Assembly: GCF_030409805.1 (NCBI RefSeq)
Contig: NZ_JAUFQP010000010.1
Span: 377,001 to 441,000, forward strand
From: Algibacter miyuki
GTDB taxonomy: Bacteria > Bacteroidota > Bacteroidia > Flavobacteriales > Flavobacteriaceae
Reading direction: 5' to 3'
DNA length: 64,000 nucleotides
Below, piece after piece: positions 44,412 through 54,152 of the stretch. Within the stretch, counting starts at the first letter, position 1; every line of letters begins with the position of its first letter. A program made the position numbers and the translations under genes. The notes below the pieces were generated by a model. It had not been told where the DNA came from. It did not search any database and was given only the letters and a program-made list of their open reading frames with translations.

Positions 44412-47264
44412 TTATTTACTTAAATACATTTTACGTCTTGAATATAAATCGTAAAAGGCATCATCTTTTAAACTATCGATAAACAGGATGCTTTCGCCCG
44501 TACTTTTCATTTCTGGACCTAGCTTTTTATTTACGTTATGGAATTTATTAAAAGAGAAAACCGGTTGCTTTATAGCGTAGCCTTCTAATTTAGGATTGAA
44601 AACGAAATCTTTCACTTTCTTTTCGCCTAACATTACTTTTGTAGCGTAATTTACATACGGCTCGCCGTAAGCTTTTGCTATAAAAGGTACGGTTCTAGAG
44701 GCTCTTGGATTGGCTTCGATAATGTAAACTACATCGTCTTTAACCGCAAACTGGATATTAATTAACCCAACCGTATTAAGGGCTAAGGCTATTTTTTTAG
44801 TGTGGTCTTTTATTTGTTGCATCACTAAATCGCCCAAGTTGAAAGGTGGTAATAACGAGTTACTATCGCCAGAGTGAATTCCGCAAGGCTCAATGTGCTC
44901 CATGATTCCGATGATGTAAACATCTTCGCCATCGCAAATAGCATCGGCTTCGGCCTCAATGGCTCCATCTAAATAGTGATCGAGTAGTAATTGGTTGCCA
45001 GGCATTCTGCTTAATAAATCTACAACGTGCTTTTCTAGCTCTTCTTTATTGATTACAATTTTCATGCCTTGACCACCAAGAACGTACGATGGACGTACTA
45101 ATATTGGGAAGTCTAACACATCGGCAATGGCAGAAGCTTCGTCGGCTGTGGTTGCAATATCAAACTCTGGATAAGGAATGTTGTTTTCTTTAAGCATGTT
45201 AGAGAACAGTCCGCGATCTTCTGCTAAATCTAGCGCTTCGAAACTTGTTCCTAATATTTTAATCCCGTATTTGGTTAATTTTTCAGCTAGTTTTAAGGCT
45301 GTTTGCCCTCCTAACTGAACGATAACACCTTCTGGTTTTTCGTGCTTAATGATGTCGTAAATATGTTCCCAAAATACTGGTTCGAAGTACAATTTGTCTG
45401 CCGTATCGAAATCGGTTGAAACTGTTTCTGGGTTACAGTTGATCATGATGGTTTCGTAACCACATTCTGCAGCTGCTAAAACGCCGTGAACACAACAGTA
45501 ATCGAACTCGATACCTTGACCAATTCTGTTTGGTCCAGATCCTAATACAATAACTTTTTTCTTATCGGTTACAATACTTTCATTATCGGCATAACGTTTT
45601 CCGTCGGCCGTTTCCATATCACTTTCAAAAGTTGAATAGTAATACGGTGTTTTAGCTTCGAACTCGGCGGCACAGGTATCTACCAATTTGTATACACGGT
45701 TTACACCTAATTCTTCACGTTTGCTATAAACTTGACTTTCTAAACAACCCAACATGTGCGCTATTTGTCGATCGCCATATCCTTTTTGTTTCGCTTCTAA
45801 AAGTAAATCTTTTTCGATTGTATCGATAGTAAAGGTAGAAATCTCGTTTTTAAGCATATGAAGTTCTTCATATTGCTTTAAGAACCACATATCAATTTTT
45901 GTGATTTCGTGAATTCTGCTTAACGGAATTCCCATTTCGATAGCATCATAAATAATAAAAACACGATCCCAAGAAGCGTAAGTTAACTTCTCAATGATTT
46001 GTTCGTAATTCTTATTTTCTTTACCGTCGGCACCTAAACCGTTTCTTTTAATTTCTAGTGACTGCGTGGCTTTGTGTAAGGCTTCTTGAAAAGAACGCCC
46101 GATACCCATAACCTCACCTACAGATTTCATTTGAAGTCCTAAAGTTCTATCTGAACCTTCGAATTTATCAAAATTCCATCGTGGTATTTTTACAATTACA
46201 TAATCTAATGTTGGCTCGAAAAGCGCTGATGTTGATTTTGTAATTTGATTATTTAATTCATCTAAATGATACCCTAGAGCTAATTTAGCAGCAATTTTTG
46301 CAATAGGATATCCTGTTGCTTTACTTGCTAATGCTGAAGAACGCGATACACGTGGGTTAATTTCAATGGCAATAATATCTTCTTTTTCATCTGGAGAAAT
46401 AGCGAACTGTACGTTACATCCTCCTGCGAAATCGCCAATACTACGCATCATGTGTATGGCCATGTCGCGCATTTTTTGGAACGTTTTATCACTTAAAGTC
46501 ATAGCTGGTGCTACAGTGATAGAATCTCCGGTATGAATACCAATTGGATCCATATTTTCGATAGAACAAATAATAACAACATTATCATTTGAATCTCTAA
46601 GTAACTCTAACTCGTATTCTTTCCAACCAATTAAGGCCTTATCAATCATTACTTCGTGGATTGGAGAAATTTCTAATCCGCGCGTTAATAATTCATCAAA
46701 ATCTTCTTCTCTATAAACAAAAGAGGCGCCCGCTCCACCTAAAGTAAATGAGGCTCTAATAATTAAAGGGAAACCAAATTCTTGCGCAATTTCTTTACCT
46801 TTTAAGAAAGATGTTGCCGTTGCTTGTGGTGCCATAGGAATTCCTATTTTAAGCATCAGCTCACGAAACTGCTCTCTATCTTCAGTAATATTAATGGCAT
46901 CGATATCTACACCAATGATTTCAACATCAAAATCTTTCCAAATTCCTTTTTCATCCGCTTCAATACATAGATTTAAAGCCGTTTGCCCACCCATAGTTGG
47001 TAAAACAGCGTCTATTTGAGGATGTTCTTTTAAAATTTGAATTAACGATTTTGTAGTTAGTGGAAGTAAATACACATGATCGGCCATAGAAGGATCGGTC
47101 ATGATTGTTGCGGGATTAGAGTTTATTAAAACGGTTTCAATTCCGTCTTCTCTAAGCGATCGCAGCGCTTGGGTTCCTGAATAATCAAATTCACAGGCCT
47201 GCCCTATTACAATAGGACCTGAGCCAATAATTAATATCGATTTTAGTTTTGGATTTTTTGGCAT
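44412..47264 (-). CDS. carB: Carbamoyl-phosphate synthase large subunit without the allosteric domain
   Basis: The 950-residue enzyme has two ATP-grasp halves (about 1-540 and 541-940). It makes carbamoyl phosphate from bicarbonate, glutamine-derived ammonia and two ATP for arginine and pyrimidine synthesis. The opening I-G-S-G-P-I-V-I-G-Q-A-C-E-F-D-Y and its second-half echo L-G-S-G-P-N-R-I-G-Q-G-I-E-F-D-Y are clear. The protein stops just after M-K-S-T-G-E, about 120 residues short of the E. coli enzyme, so the MGS-like domain that senses UMP, IMP and ornithine is missing. No frameshift is evident. carA is not next to it. Confidence 0.95.
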   Translation of the reverse strand: MPKNPKLKSILIIGSGPIVIGQACEFDYSGTQALRSLREDGIETVLINSNPATIMTDPSMADHVYLLPLTTKSLIQILKEHPQIDAVLPTMGGQTALNLCIEADEKGIWKDFDVEIIGVDIDAINITEDREQFRELMLKIGIPMAPQATATSFLKGKEIAQEFGFPLIIRASFTLGGAGASFVYREEDFDELLTRGLEISPIHEVMIDKALIGWKEYELELLRDSNDNVVIICSIENMDPIGIHTGDSITVAPAMTLSDKTFQKMRDMAIHMMRSIGDFAGGCNVQFAISPDEKEDIIAIEINPRVSRSSALASKATGYPIAKIAAKLALGYHLDELNNQITKSTSALFEPTLDYVIVKIPRWNFDKFEGSDRTLGLQMKSVGEVMGIGRSFQEALHKATQSLEIKRNGLGADGKENKNYEQIIEKLTYASWDRVFIIYDAIEMGIPLSRIHEITKIDMWFLKQYEELHMLKNEISTFTIDTIEKDLLLEAKQKGYGDRQIAHMLGCLESQVYSKREELGVNRVYKLVDTCAAEFEAKTPYYYSTFESDMETADGKRYADNESIVTDKKKVIVLGSGPNRIGQGIEFDYCCVHGVLAAAECGYETIMINCNPETVSTDFDTADKLYFEPVFWEHIYDIIKHEKPEGVIVQLGGQTALKLAEKLTKYGIKILGTSFEALDLAEDRGLFSNMLKENNIPYPEFDIATTADEASAIADVLDFPILVRPSYVLGGQGMKIVINKEELEKHVVDLLSRMPGNQLLLDHYLDGAIEAEADAICDGEDVYIIGIMEHIEPCGIHSGDSNSLLPPFNLGDLVMQQIKDHTKKIALALNTVGLINIQFAVKDDVVYIIEANPRASRTVPFIAKAYGEPYVNYATKVMLGEKKVKDFVFNPKLEGYAIKQPVFSFNKFHNVNKKLGPEMKSTGESILFIDSLKDDAFYDLYSRRKMYLSK

Positions 47265-47321
47265 TTTTACGCGTTATTTATTGTCACTTAATGTGTTGCA
47301 AAAATAGTAAATCGTTGACAT

Positions 47322-47350
47322 AAAAAAAGGCGTTACACCTAAGTAACACC
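47322..47350 (-). terminator. Intrinsic terminator of rpmH
   Basis: On the minus strand GGTGTTAC and GTAACGCC (47350-47343 and 47336-47329) pair with one G-U and are followed by seven T. Confidence 0.8.
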
Positions 47351-47377
47351 TTATATTTTATTAACAATTGTTAATCA

Positions 47378-47539
47378 TTATTTTTTATGTCTAGTTTCAG
47401 TAGAAACAGATATTTTCTTTCTTCCTTTAGCTCTTCTACGTGCTAATACCTTTCTACCATTAGCAGAAGCCATTCTTTCTCTAAAACCGTGCTTGTTTCT
47501 TCTTTTTCTCTTAGAAGGCTGAAACGTTCTTTTACTCAT
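47378..47539 (-). CDS. rpmH: 50S ribosomal protein L34
   Basis: The 53-residue, strongly basic protein starts [19 protein letters not shown] and continues with the universal [12 protein letters not shown] block. It has a short C-terminal extension ([11 protein letters not shown]) typical of Bacteroidota. It is part of the large ribosomal subunit. It is single here, not beside rnpA or dnaA, with its own terminator. Confidence 0.95.
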   Translation of the reverse strand: MSKRTFQPSKRKRRNKHGFRERMASANGRKVLARRRAKGRKKISVSTETRHKK

Positions 47540-47741
47540 TATCTTGTGTCTTTAAAACTGAATTGTATTTTATAATATCTTAGCTCGGGTATCCCCTAAA
47601 ACTGACGGCAAATATACGAAGAGTTTTCACTTTGACAAATGTTATTTTAAATATTTTCATAATAATTTCACTTGTACCGAAAACATTAACAACACCGCAA
47701 TATATTTGACTTCATGCTTGTTTTTTATGATAAAGGAATAA

Positions 47742-47771
47742 TTTGTTTTTCATAAAATTTTAGTTTCTTTG
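47742..47771 (+). promoter_or_regulatory. Candidate promoter of the TPR protein gene
   Basis: TTTG (47742-47745) and TTTCTTTG (47764-47771) are spaced by 18 bases. The second element differs from TAnnTTTG at one defined base. It would give a leader of about 50 bases. Confidence 0.4.
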
Positions 47772-47828
47772 CATAATTAACAGTTAACAAGCAGGAAATT
47801 ATCCTCTAATTTAGAACAAAATACAACC

Positions 47829-48404
47829 ATGTACAATAAAATTATAAAACTTATTATCGCAGCGGGAATTATCGCTTTTGCCATTTATCAATTTACCGAA
47901 GGTTATATAGGTAATGGTATTATGCTTATTTTATTATCGCTTATCTTTATATTTCTATACTTTAGAAATGAGTTTATACTTTTAGCTTTTTTGAAATTAA
48001 GAAAACAAGATTTTGAAGGCGCTACAAAATGGTTAAACAAAATTAAAAATCCAGAAGCCGCTTTAATAAAGAAACAACAAGGTTATTTCAATTACTTACA
48101 CGGTGTAATGGTATCGCAATCTAATATGAATGAAGCGGAAAAATACTTTAAGAAAGCCATTTCTTTAGGATTAACTATGGATCACGATTTAGCGATGGCC
48201 AAACTTAATTTAGCAGGTATTGCTTTTTCAAAGAAAAGAAAAATAGAAGCTCAAAAATTACTTACTGAAGCTACAAAATTGGATAAACAAGGCATGTTAA
48301 CTGACCAAATAAAAATGATGAAAGATAATATGAAACGTGCCGTTGGACCAAACCAACATTACGGTGCTGGCGGATCGGTAAGAGCTCAAAAACGTAGAGG
48401 GTAG
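47829..48404 (+). CDS. Membrane-anchored TPR-like protein
   Basis: The 191-residue protein has two membrane helices (about 5-22 and 28-52), followed by a soluble helical part with TPR-like pairs (L-R-K-Q-D-F-E-G-A-T-K-W-L and A-E-K-Y-F-K-K-A-I-S-L-G). The C-terminus is basic and glycine-rich (A-G-G-S-V-R-A-Q-K-R-R-G). This type is conserved in Flavobacteriia without a known role; it could be a scaffold at the inner membrane. It ends at a strong hairpin. Confidence 0.75.
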   Translation: MYNKIIKLIIAAGIIAFAIYQFTEGYIGNGIMLILLSLIFIFLYFRNEFILLAFLKLRKQDFEGATKWLNKIKNPEAALIKKQQGYFNYLHGVMVSQSNMNEAEKYFKKAISLGLTMDHDLAMAKLNLAGIAFSKKRKIEAQKLLTEATKLDKQGMLTDQIKMMKDNMKRAVGPNQHYGAGGSVRAQKRRG

Positions 48405-48430
48405 ATTTTTAAACTCTTTTTATTGCATAA

Positions 48431-48461
48431 AAAAAGCCAACACTTTCGTGTTGGCTTTTTT
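48431..48461. terminator. Bidirectional intrinsic terminator
   Basis: AGCCAACAC (48435-48443), loop TTTC and GTGTTGGCT (48448-48456), with A and T runs outside, between the TPR gene (+) and the transglycosylase gene (-). Confidence 0.88.
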
Positions 48462-48476
48462 GTATCTTATGATATA

Positions 48477-49397
48477 TTAGTTATAAAAACCTTCCTTCGG
48501 AATATCTAAAAAGTATTGTTTTCTAGACCTGTTATTCAGGTGTGGTTCACGTAACCAAGGGTTATGCAATTTTAATATTTTGTAGTTGATACCAAAGTTT
48601 TCAGCAAACTTTGTAAAATCGGTTACCGCTGTATCCACCTCTACTTTATACGTTGGGATTTCTTTGTACAAATCTTTTTCTCTAAAATTAAAACCATACG
48701 TATCTGGATTAGATAAAATTTCTTTTAAAGCTACAATTCTAAACATGTAACGTCCCGTTTCTTCACCTAAAAGCAAATCGTAATACGTGTTTACGTTTTG
48801 TTCTCTTAAACGTCTAGATACACCTGCATTACCCGCGTTATAGGCCGCTGCAGCCAAAGTCCAAGACCCTAAACTCGCTTTCGATTTTAATAAATATTTA
48901 CAAGCCACCTCGGTAGCTAATTCTAAATTGTAACGTTCGTCTACATTACTATTAACCTCTAACCCGTTTTCGCGTCCGGTAGCTGGCATAATTTGCCAAA
49001 CACCACGAGCACCTGCTGGAGAAACCGCATTGGTTAAGCCACTTTCTATAACGGCTAAATATTTAAAATCGTCTGGCACACCATGCTTTGCCAAAATAGG
49101 CTCTATAATAGGGAAATACTTTTTAGCACGTTTAAACATCAACAATCCATTAGATTGCCAATATGTATTTACAAGTAATTCTCTATCCATGCGCTCAAAA
49201 ATATCAGGGTTTTTTAGCGGCATGGCTTCTCCTGCAAAATCTAATTGCTCTGGAACTTGTAAGGCATAAACATTATAATCGTTAACTAATTTAGTTTCAA
49301 AATTTTCATCGGTAGGGGCGTCTTGAAAGGCGTTAACAAATAACACACACAAACTTAACAATCCTATCATAGCAAGGGACTTCTGTACAATTTTCAT
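48477..49397 (-). CDS. Lytic transglycosylase, MltD/SLT type
   Basis: The 306-residue protein has a signal peptide (about 1-24). The SLT domain (about 90-225) has the catalytic Glu118 in V-I-E-S-G-L and G-A-R-G-V-W-Q-I-M-P-A-T-G, with the A-A-A-Y-N-A-G-N block near 181-188. The last 50 residues look like a LysM-type peptidoglycan-binding module. It cleaves murein glycan strands to 1,6-anhydro products in the periplasm. It lies next to an alpha/beta hydrolase gene, 32 bases downstream of it. Confidence 0.92.
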   Translation of the reverse strand: MKIVQKSLAMIGLLSLCVLFVNAFQDAPTDENFETKLVNDYNVYALQVPEQLDFAGEAMPLKNPDIFERMDRELLVNTYWQSNGLLMFKRAKKYFPIIEPILAKHGVPDDFKYLAVIESGLTNAVSPAGARGVWQIMPATGRENGLEVNSNVDERYNLELATEVACKYLLKSKASLGSWTLAAAAYNAGNAGVSRRLREQNVNTYYDLLLGEETGRYMFRIVALKEILSNPDTYGFNFREKDLYKEIPTYKVEVDTAVTDFTKFAENFGINYKILKLHNPWLREPHLNNRSRKQYFLDIPKEGFYN

Positions 49398-49429
49398 TTT
49401 TCTATTTTTATTTAAATATAGTTTTTAAT

Positions 49430-50095
49430 TTAGTTCTGTAAAATAATTTTAGGCAAATTTTCATTAAACCATTTGTATTTATTTATTACCGCAATATGTG
49501 TTCCGTTTTTAAGCACTATACAGTCTTTTATGTTTTTTATGGGAAAAACACCATCAGCATCGCCATGAATATGAATAATACCCTTTGGTACTTCCGTTTG
49601 ATTCCAACACAACATTTGCTCTATGGCCCAAGATAAATAACGACTATCATTTACCGAAAGGTATTTTTGATAGAGTTCTATTCGTTTTTTAACGACTTCA
49701 CCAACGGCATATTTTTCGAACACATCAATATTTGCAGCTAATTGCGTAGGAACTAACTTATAAGCTTTAGTTGCTTTTGCTATAACCATTCTTTTAGGTA
49801 ATTCAAACATCGATTTTACACTAGACACAATAATGAGTTTTCTAGGCGTGATATGTTTTGCCATTTCTTGTACTAGCACACCTCCAAAAGACACCCCTAA
49901 TAGCACAATATTTTCATGCTTTATATGCTGGCACATACGCAATGCATAATCCCTAAGCGATTCATTATCAATTGGTATCATCCATTCTAGTAAATGAATT
50001 TGAAAATGAGCTTCCGGTAATTTAATATTCTCAAAAATCAAAGGACTCGCAGCCATTCCGGGCATTAAATAAACATGTATTAACTCTTGACTCAT
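49430..50095 (-). CDS. Alpha/beta hydrolase
   Basis: The 221-residue protein has the nucleophile elbow G-V-S-F-G at 67-71 (Ser69), an acid candidate in H-G-D-A-D-G-V-F near 178-185 and a late His in N-G-T-H-I-A-V. There is no signal peptide, so it is cytoplasmic. Substrate is unknown. It precedes the transglycosylase gene by 32 bases and is probably in the same transcript. Confidence 0.8.
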   Translation of the reverse strand: MSQELIHVYLMPGMAASPLIFENIKLPEAHFQIHLLEWMIPIDNESLRDYALRMCQHIKHENIVLLGVSFGGVLVQEMAKHITPRKLIIVSSVKSMFELPKRMVIAKATKAYKLVPTQLAANIDVFEKYAVGEVVKKRIELYQKYLSVNDSRYLSWAIEQMLCWNQTEVPKGIIHIHGDADGVFPIKNIKDCIVLKNGTHIAVINKYKWFNENLPKIILQN

Positions 50096-50138
50096 AAGGG
50101 ATTAAGATCTATTTAACTTTTATATAGGTTTTTTTTCG

Positions 50139-50146
50139 TATTTTTG
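50139..50146 (+). promoter_or_regulatory. Candidate -7 promoter element of the small GNAT gene
   Basis: TATTTTTG is an exact match to TAnnTTTG, about 70 bases before the ATG at 50215. No clear -33 TTG is visible. Confidence 0.5.
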
Positions 50147-50214
50147 CACTACAAACTTATACAAAATAGTTTTCACTATTTTAAGATTTGGGATAATTAA
50201 AAAAAATTTATGAT

Positions 50215-50511
50215 ATGGTTGAAGCTGCTGAATTGATTGACAATGAATTTTTACGTCAATTTGAGATTAAAATAGATGACCATTTGGCCATAATAGAATA
50301 TTCGCTACAAGAACGAAAAATTTTTTTAACAAAACTTATAGTTCCAGAACAAATTACTGAAGAAGATTTTAATAATGAATTTTTATCGGTGGTTTTTGAA
50401 CAAATAGCAGAACGTAATTTAAGCGTGATGCCTACCTGTCCGGAAATAGCAAAATTTGTAAGAAGCAATAGAAAATATAAACGTATGCTACCTGTAGGCG
50501 TAAGAATATAA
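50215..50511 (+). CDS. Small GNAT-fold N-acetyltransferase-like protein (NATD1/YidJ type)
   Basis: The 98-residue protein matches the short acetyltransferase family (Acetyltransf_CG). Its blocks are H-L-A-I-I-E-Y-S-L near 25-33, a helix V-F-E-Q-I-A-E-R-N near 63-71, and M-P-T-C-P-E-I-A-K-F-V near 75-85, where a cysteine-proline pair marks the CoA-binding end. These are minimal GNAT folds with unknown acceptors. It is divergent from the alpha/beta hydrolase gene and has its own terminator. Confidence 0.85.
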   Translation: MVEAAELIDNEFLRQFEIKIDDHLAIIEYSLQERKIFLTKLIVPEQITEEDFNNEFLSVVFEQIAERNLSVMPTCPEIAKFVRSNRKYKRMLPVGVRI

Positions 50512-50530
50512 ATTTCTAAATATTGAAAAT

Positions 50531-50564
50531 AAAAAAACCGAAGTTATTAGCTTCGGTTTTTTTT
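50531..50564. terminator. Bidirectional intrinsic terminator
   Basis: AACCGAAG pairs with CTTCGGTT around TTATTAG, with long A and T runs on either side. Confidence 0.85.
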
Positions 50565-50588
50565 ATGTTTTATTTTAAAATGAACATT

Positions 50589-50978
50589 CTAATAATACTT
50601 AGCATAATCATCGGATACTTTATCTAATATCACGGTTTGATTATCGGACGTCATTAAAACAAGCTGTCCCTCGGTATTTAGGGTATACACCTTATCATCT
50701 GTATCAATATCTTCAAGCGTTACGGTAATTCCTTTTAACTCCCATCTAAAAGTATTTATAGACGAAATTTCTAGTTCACCATTAACTACAGAGTTTATTG
50801 TAAGCCCTGTATTCGATTCACCAAACACCAAATTAAATGTGGATACAGAATTGGTGTCGCTCACTGTACTTTCCCATACGCCAAGTAAATCAAAATTTTG
50901 ATCATCATCATTACTGGAACATGATACAAAGGCAAATATAGCTAAGGAAGCTAAAAGAAGTTTTAAGTGTTTTTTCAT
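50589..50978 (-). CDS. Lipocalin-like small lipoprotein
   Basis: The protein has 129 residues from the ATG at 50978; a start 15 codons earlier lacks a sensible signal peptide. The lipobox is F-V-S-C-S-S followed by N-D-D-D, a common Bacteroidota surface-export-type acidic stretch after the cysteine. The mature domain (about 30-125) begins L-L-G-V-W-E-S-T, like lipocalin-like DUF4923/DUF5004 proteins, a beta-barrel of unknown ligand. Confidence 0.72.
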   Translation of the reverse strand: MKKHLKLLLASLAIFAFVSCSSNDDDQNFDLLGVWESTVSDTNSVSTFNLVFGESNTGLTINSVVNGELEISSINTFRWELKGITVTLEDIDTDDKVYTLNTEGQLVLMTSDNQTVILDKVSDDYAKYY

Positions 50979-51102
50979 AATCAACAATAAGGTTTTAAGA
51001 AAAAACCCACAATATTTCACCAAACTTACACTAGCAACATCAGAGACTCAAAAAAAGTCGTTTAAAATCATAAAAACCTCTTCAAAAAGGAATTTATAGA
51101 AT

Positions 51103-52431
51103 TTAAGTTGTTACTCCCTGATTTTCAAAGTCGAAACGCACCAAACCATCATCGTCAATTTTAGTCAATACAACGTCATGTAAAGTATTTACTAATTCTG
51201 GATTCCAAGGTGTTTTTACTTTTACGTAATTCTCGGTAAAGCCATGGATATATCCGCCTTTATTTTCACTTTCAAACAAAACAACACGCGAACTACCCAA
51301 TTGATTTTCGTAAAAGGCACGACGTTTTTTAACCGATAAACCACGTAACATTTTACTACGTTTACTACGCACATTACCTGGCACAACACCATCCATATCT
51401 GCTGCTTCCGTATTATCACGTTCCGAATAGGTAAACACGTGTAAATAAGAAATATCTAACTCGGTTAAAAAATTATAAGTCTCTAAAAAATGCTCATCTG
51501 TTTCACCAGGAAACCCAACAATAACATCCACACCAATACAAGCATGCGGCATCACTTCTTTTATTTTTAAAACGCGATCTACATAGAGCTCTCGCATGTA
51601 TCGGCGTTTCATTTTCTTTAAAACCTCGTTACTCCCAGATTGCAATGGAATATGAAAATGCGGCACAAAGGCACGAGATTTCGATACCAAATCAATGGTA
51701 TCATTCTTTAATAAATTAGGTTCGATAGACGAAATTCGTAAACGCTCAATGCCTTCAACTTTATCCAATTCGGTAACCAAATCTAAAAAAGTATGCTCGT
51801 GTTTTTTATTTCCGAACTCCCCTTTTCCGTAATCGCCAATATTAACGCCAGTTAAAACAATTTCTTTAATATTTTGTTTTGAAATATCTCGGGCATTTTG
51901 CAACACATTTTCCATGGTATCACTTCTAGAAATACCACGCGCTAAAGGGATGGTGCAATAGGTACATTTATAATCGCAACCGTCCTGAACTTTTAAAAAT
52001 GCTCGTGTTCTATCGCCTATTGAATATGAACCTACGTAAAAATCGGCATCTTCAATTTCACAGGAATGGACTTCGCCAAAATCGTTCTTTGATAAATCGT
52101 TTATATAATCGGTAATTTTAAATTTTTCAGTAGCACCAAGCACCAAATCCACACCGTGAACATCGGCCAACTCTTGAGGTTTCAACTGCGCATAACATCC
52201 CACAGCCGCTACAAAAGCATCTGGATTTGCTTTTTGCGCCTGTTTTACAATGGTTTTAAAACGCTTATCGGCATTTTCGGTAACCGAACACGTGTTTATC
52301 ACGTAAATATCAGCCTTTTCAGAAAAATCGACACGGTTAAATCCTTCATTACTAAAATCTCTAGCAATGGTTGATGTTTCAGAAAAATTAAGCTTACAAC
52401 CTAAAGTATAAAATGCGACTTTTTTATTCAT
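51103..52431 (-). CDS. mtaB: tRNA t6A37 methylthiotransferase MtaB
   Basis: The 442-residue radical-SAM enzyme has N-terminal UPF0004 cysteines at 12, 48 and 79 (one iron-sulfur cluster) and the radical SAM C-x3-C-x2-C at 152, 156 and 159, followed by a TRAM-like end (about 375-437). It converts t6A to ms2t6A at position 37 of tRNAs reading ANN codons. The opening G-C-K-L-N-F-S-E-T separates it from MiaB and RimO. It is a single gene with a divergent neighbour. Confidence 0.93.
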   Translation of the reverse strand: MNKKVAFYTLGCKLNFSETSTIARDFSNEGFNRVDFSEKADIYVINTCSVTENADKRFKTIVKQAQKANPDAFVAAVGCYAQLKPQELADVHGVDLVLGATEKFKITDYINDLSKNDFGEVHSCEIEDADFYVGSYSIGDRTRAFLKVQDGCDYKCTYCTIPLARGISRSDTMENVLQNARDISKQNIKEIVLTGVNIGDYGKGEFGNKKHEHTFLDLVTELDKVEGIERLRISSIEPNLLKNDTIDLVSKSRAFVPHFHIPLQSGSNEVLKKMKRRYMRELYVDRVLKIKEVMPHACIGVDVIVGFPGETDEHFLETYNFLTELDISYLHVFTYSERDNTEAADMDGVVPGNVRSKRSKMLRGLSVKKRRAFYENQLGSSRVVLFESENKGGYIHGFTENYVKVKTPWNPELVNTLHDVVLTKIDDDGLVRFDFENQGVTT

Positions 52432-52520
52432 TTATTATATTTCATTTCCACCTAGATGAAAATCTCATTATATTTACCTGTTAACACTAAAAGTCTGCAA
52501 ATTTACAATTAATAAGTTAT

Positions 52521-54143
52521 ATGATAAAACATGTTACTATCCAAATAATAAACTACTTATCAATTAGTTGCGCTGTTTTATTCTTTTTTTCCTGCGGAAA
52601 TGATACAAACCATAACCAAGATCATCTTGTTTTTAAGTATAACGAACATAAAAACATAGGTTCGTTAGACCCTGCTTTCTCAAAAGACATTGCCGATATA
52701 TGGGCCACCAATCAGCTTTTTAACGGCTTAGTACAAATGGACGACAACTTAAATGTAATGCCTTGTATTGCTAAAAGCTGGACTATTTCCGAAGATGCTC
52801 AAACTTATAATTTCAACTTACGTAATGATGTATTTTTTCATAAACATCAATTATTTGGAAAAGACTCAACTAGAACCGTTATCGCGAAAGATGTTGAATA
52901 CAGCTTAAACCGATTATTAGATAAACAAATTGCTTCGCCAGGAAGTTGGATTTTAAGCAAGGTAGATTATTTTAAAGCGGTAAATGATTCGGTATTTCAA
53001 ATTAAATTAAAACAAGCCTTCCCTGCTTTTCTCGGCTTGCTCACCATGAAATACTGCTCGGTGGTACCCAAAGAAATTGTAGAACATTATAACACCGACT
53101 TTAGAGCGAACCCAATTGGCACAGGTCCATTTAAATTCAAACGTTGGGAAGAAAACGTGAAACTTGTTTTTAGAAAAAACAATCTTTATTTTGAAAAGGA
53201 TAAACTAGGAAAAAGCTTACCCTATTTAGAAGCTGTAGCTATTACATTTTTACCAGACAAGCAAAGTGAATTTATGCAATTTGCTCAAGGAAACATTGAT
53301 TTTGTATCAGGTTTAGATGCCTCTTACAAAGATGAAGTTTTAACTGCCGATGGCCAATTGAGAAGCAAATATGAAAACATATCGAACTTAATTCGCGGCC
53401 CTTACTTAAACACCGAATACTTGGCCTTTTATCTTGATTCTGAAGTATCGGAAGTACAATCTAAATTAATTAGACAGGCGGTAAATTATGGTTTCGACAG
53501 AAATAAAATGATGATTTATTTACGAAACGGCGTTGGTATTCCTGCTAATGGGGGTTTTATACCAAAAGGACTTCCGGGATACAATGAAAATATTGGCTTT
53601 ACTTACAAACCCGAAAAAGCAAAACAATTAGTCCAACAATTTAAAGACGAAACCAATAATAACGCACCAGAAATCACTATTACCACCATTGGGAATTATT
53701 TAAGTTTTTGCGAATACATACAGCGTGAGCTACAAAAAACAGGCCTTATTGTAAATATTGATGTGATTCCTGCTGCGACCTTAAAAGATGCTAAAGCCAA
53801 CGGAAAACTGGATCTATTTAGAGCCAGTTGGGTAGCCGATTACCCCGATGCTGAAAACTACTTATCGCTTTACTACAGCAAAAATTTTGCGCCAAACGGC
53901 CCAAATTATACGCATTTTAAAAACGACCAATTTGATGCTTGGTACGAGCAAGCCTTTACAGAAACAAGCCCTGAAAGTAGAGCTTTACTTTATACTAAAA
54001 TGGATTCTTTAGTGATGCAAGAAGCTCCAATAATCCCTTTATTTTATGATGAAGTTGTACGTTTTACACGAAAAAACGTTGAAGGACTGGGTATAAATCC
54101 TATTAATTTATTAGAACTTAAACAAGTTAAAAAGAAGCGATAA
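52521..54143 (+). CDS. Peptide/oligopeptide ABC transporter substrate-binding lipoprotein
   Basis: The 540-residue protein has a lipobox F-F-S-C-G-N near residue 25 and an SBP_bac_5 (DppA/OppA) domain over residues 40-530. The family blocks G-S-L-D-P-A-F near 46-52, Y-N-F-N-L-R-N-D-V-F-F-H near 93-104 and I-G-T-G-P-F-K-F near 190-197 are clear. Its cognate permease and ATPase genes are not adjacent. It probably binds peptides at the periplasmic side of the inner membrane. Confidence 0.9.
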   Translation: MIKHVTIQIINYLSISCAVLFFFSCGNDTNHNQDHLVFKYNEHKNIGSLDPAFSKDIADIWATNQLFNGLVQMDDNLNVMPCIAKSWTISEDAQTYNFNLRNDVFFHKHQLFGKDSTRTVIAKDVEYSLNRLLDKQIASPGSWILSKVDYFKAVNDSVFQIKLKQAFPAFLGLLTMKYCSVVPKEIVEHYNTDFRANPIGTGPFKFKRWEENVKLVFRKNNLYFEKDKLGKSLPYLEAVAITFLPDKQSEFMQFAQGNIDFVSGLDASYKDEVLTADGQLRSKYENISNLIRGPYLNTEYLAFYLDSEVSEVQSKLIRQAVNYGFDRNKMMIYLRNGVGIPANGGFIPKGLPGYNENIGFTYKPEKAKQLVQQFKDETNNNAPEITITTIGNYLSFCEYIQRELQKTGLIVNIDVIPAATLKDAKANGKLDLFRASWVADYPDAENYLSLYYSKNFAPNGPNYTHFKNDQFDAWYEQAFTETSPESRALLYTKMDSLVMQEAPIIPLFYDEVVRFTRKNVEGLGINPINLLELKQVKKKR

Positions 54144-54152
54144 CCTTTCTAA

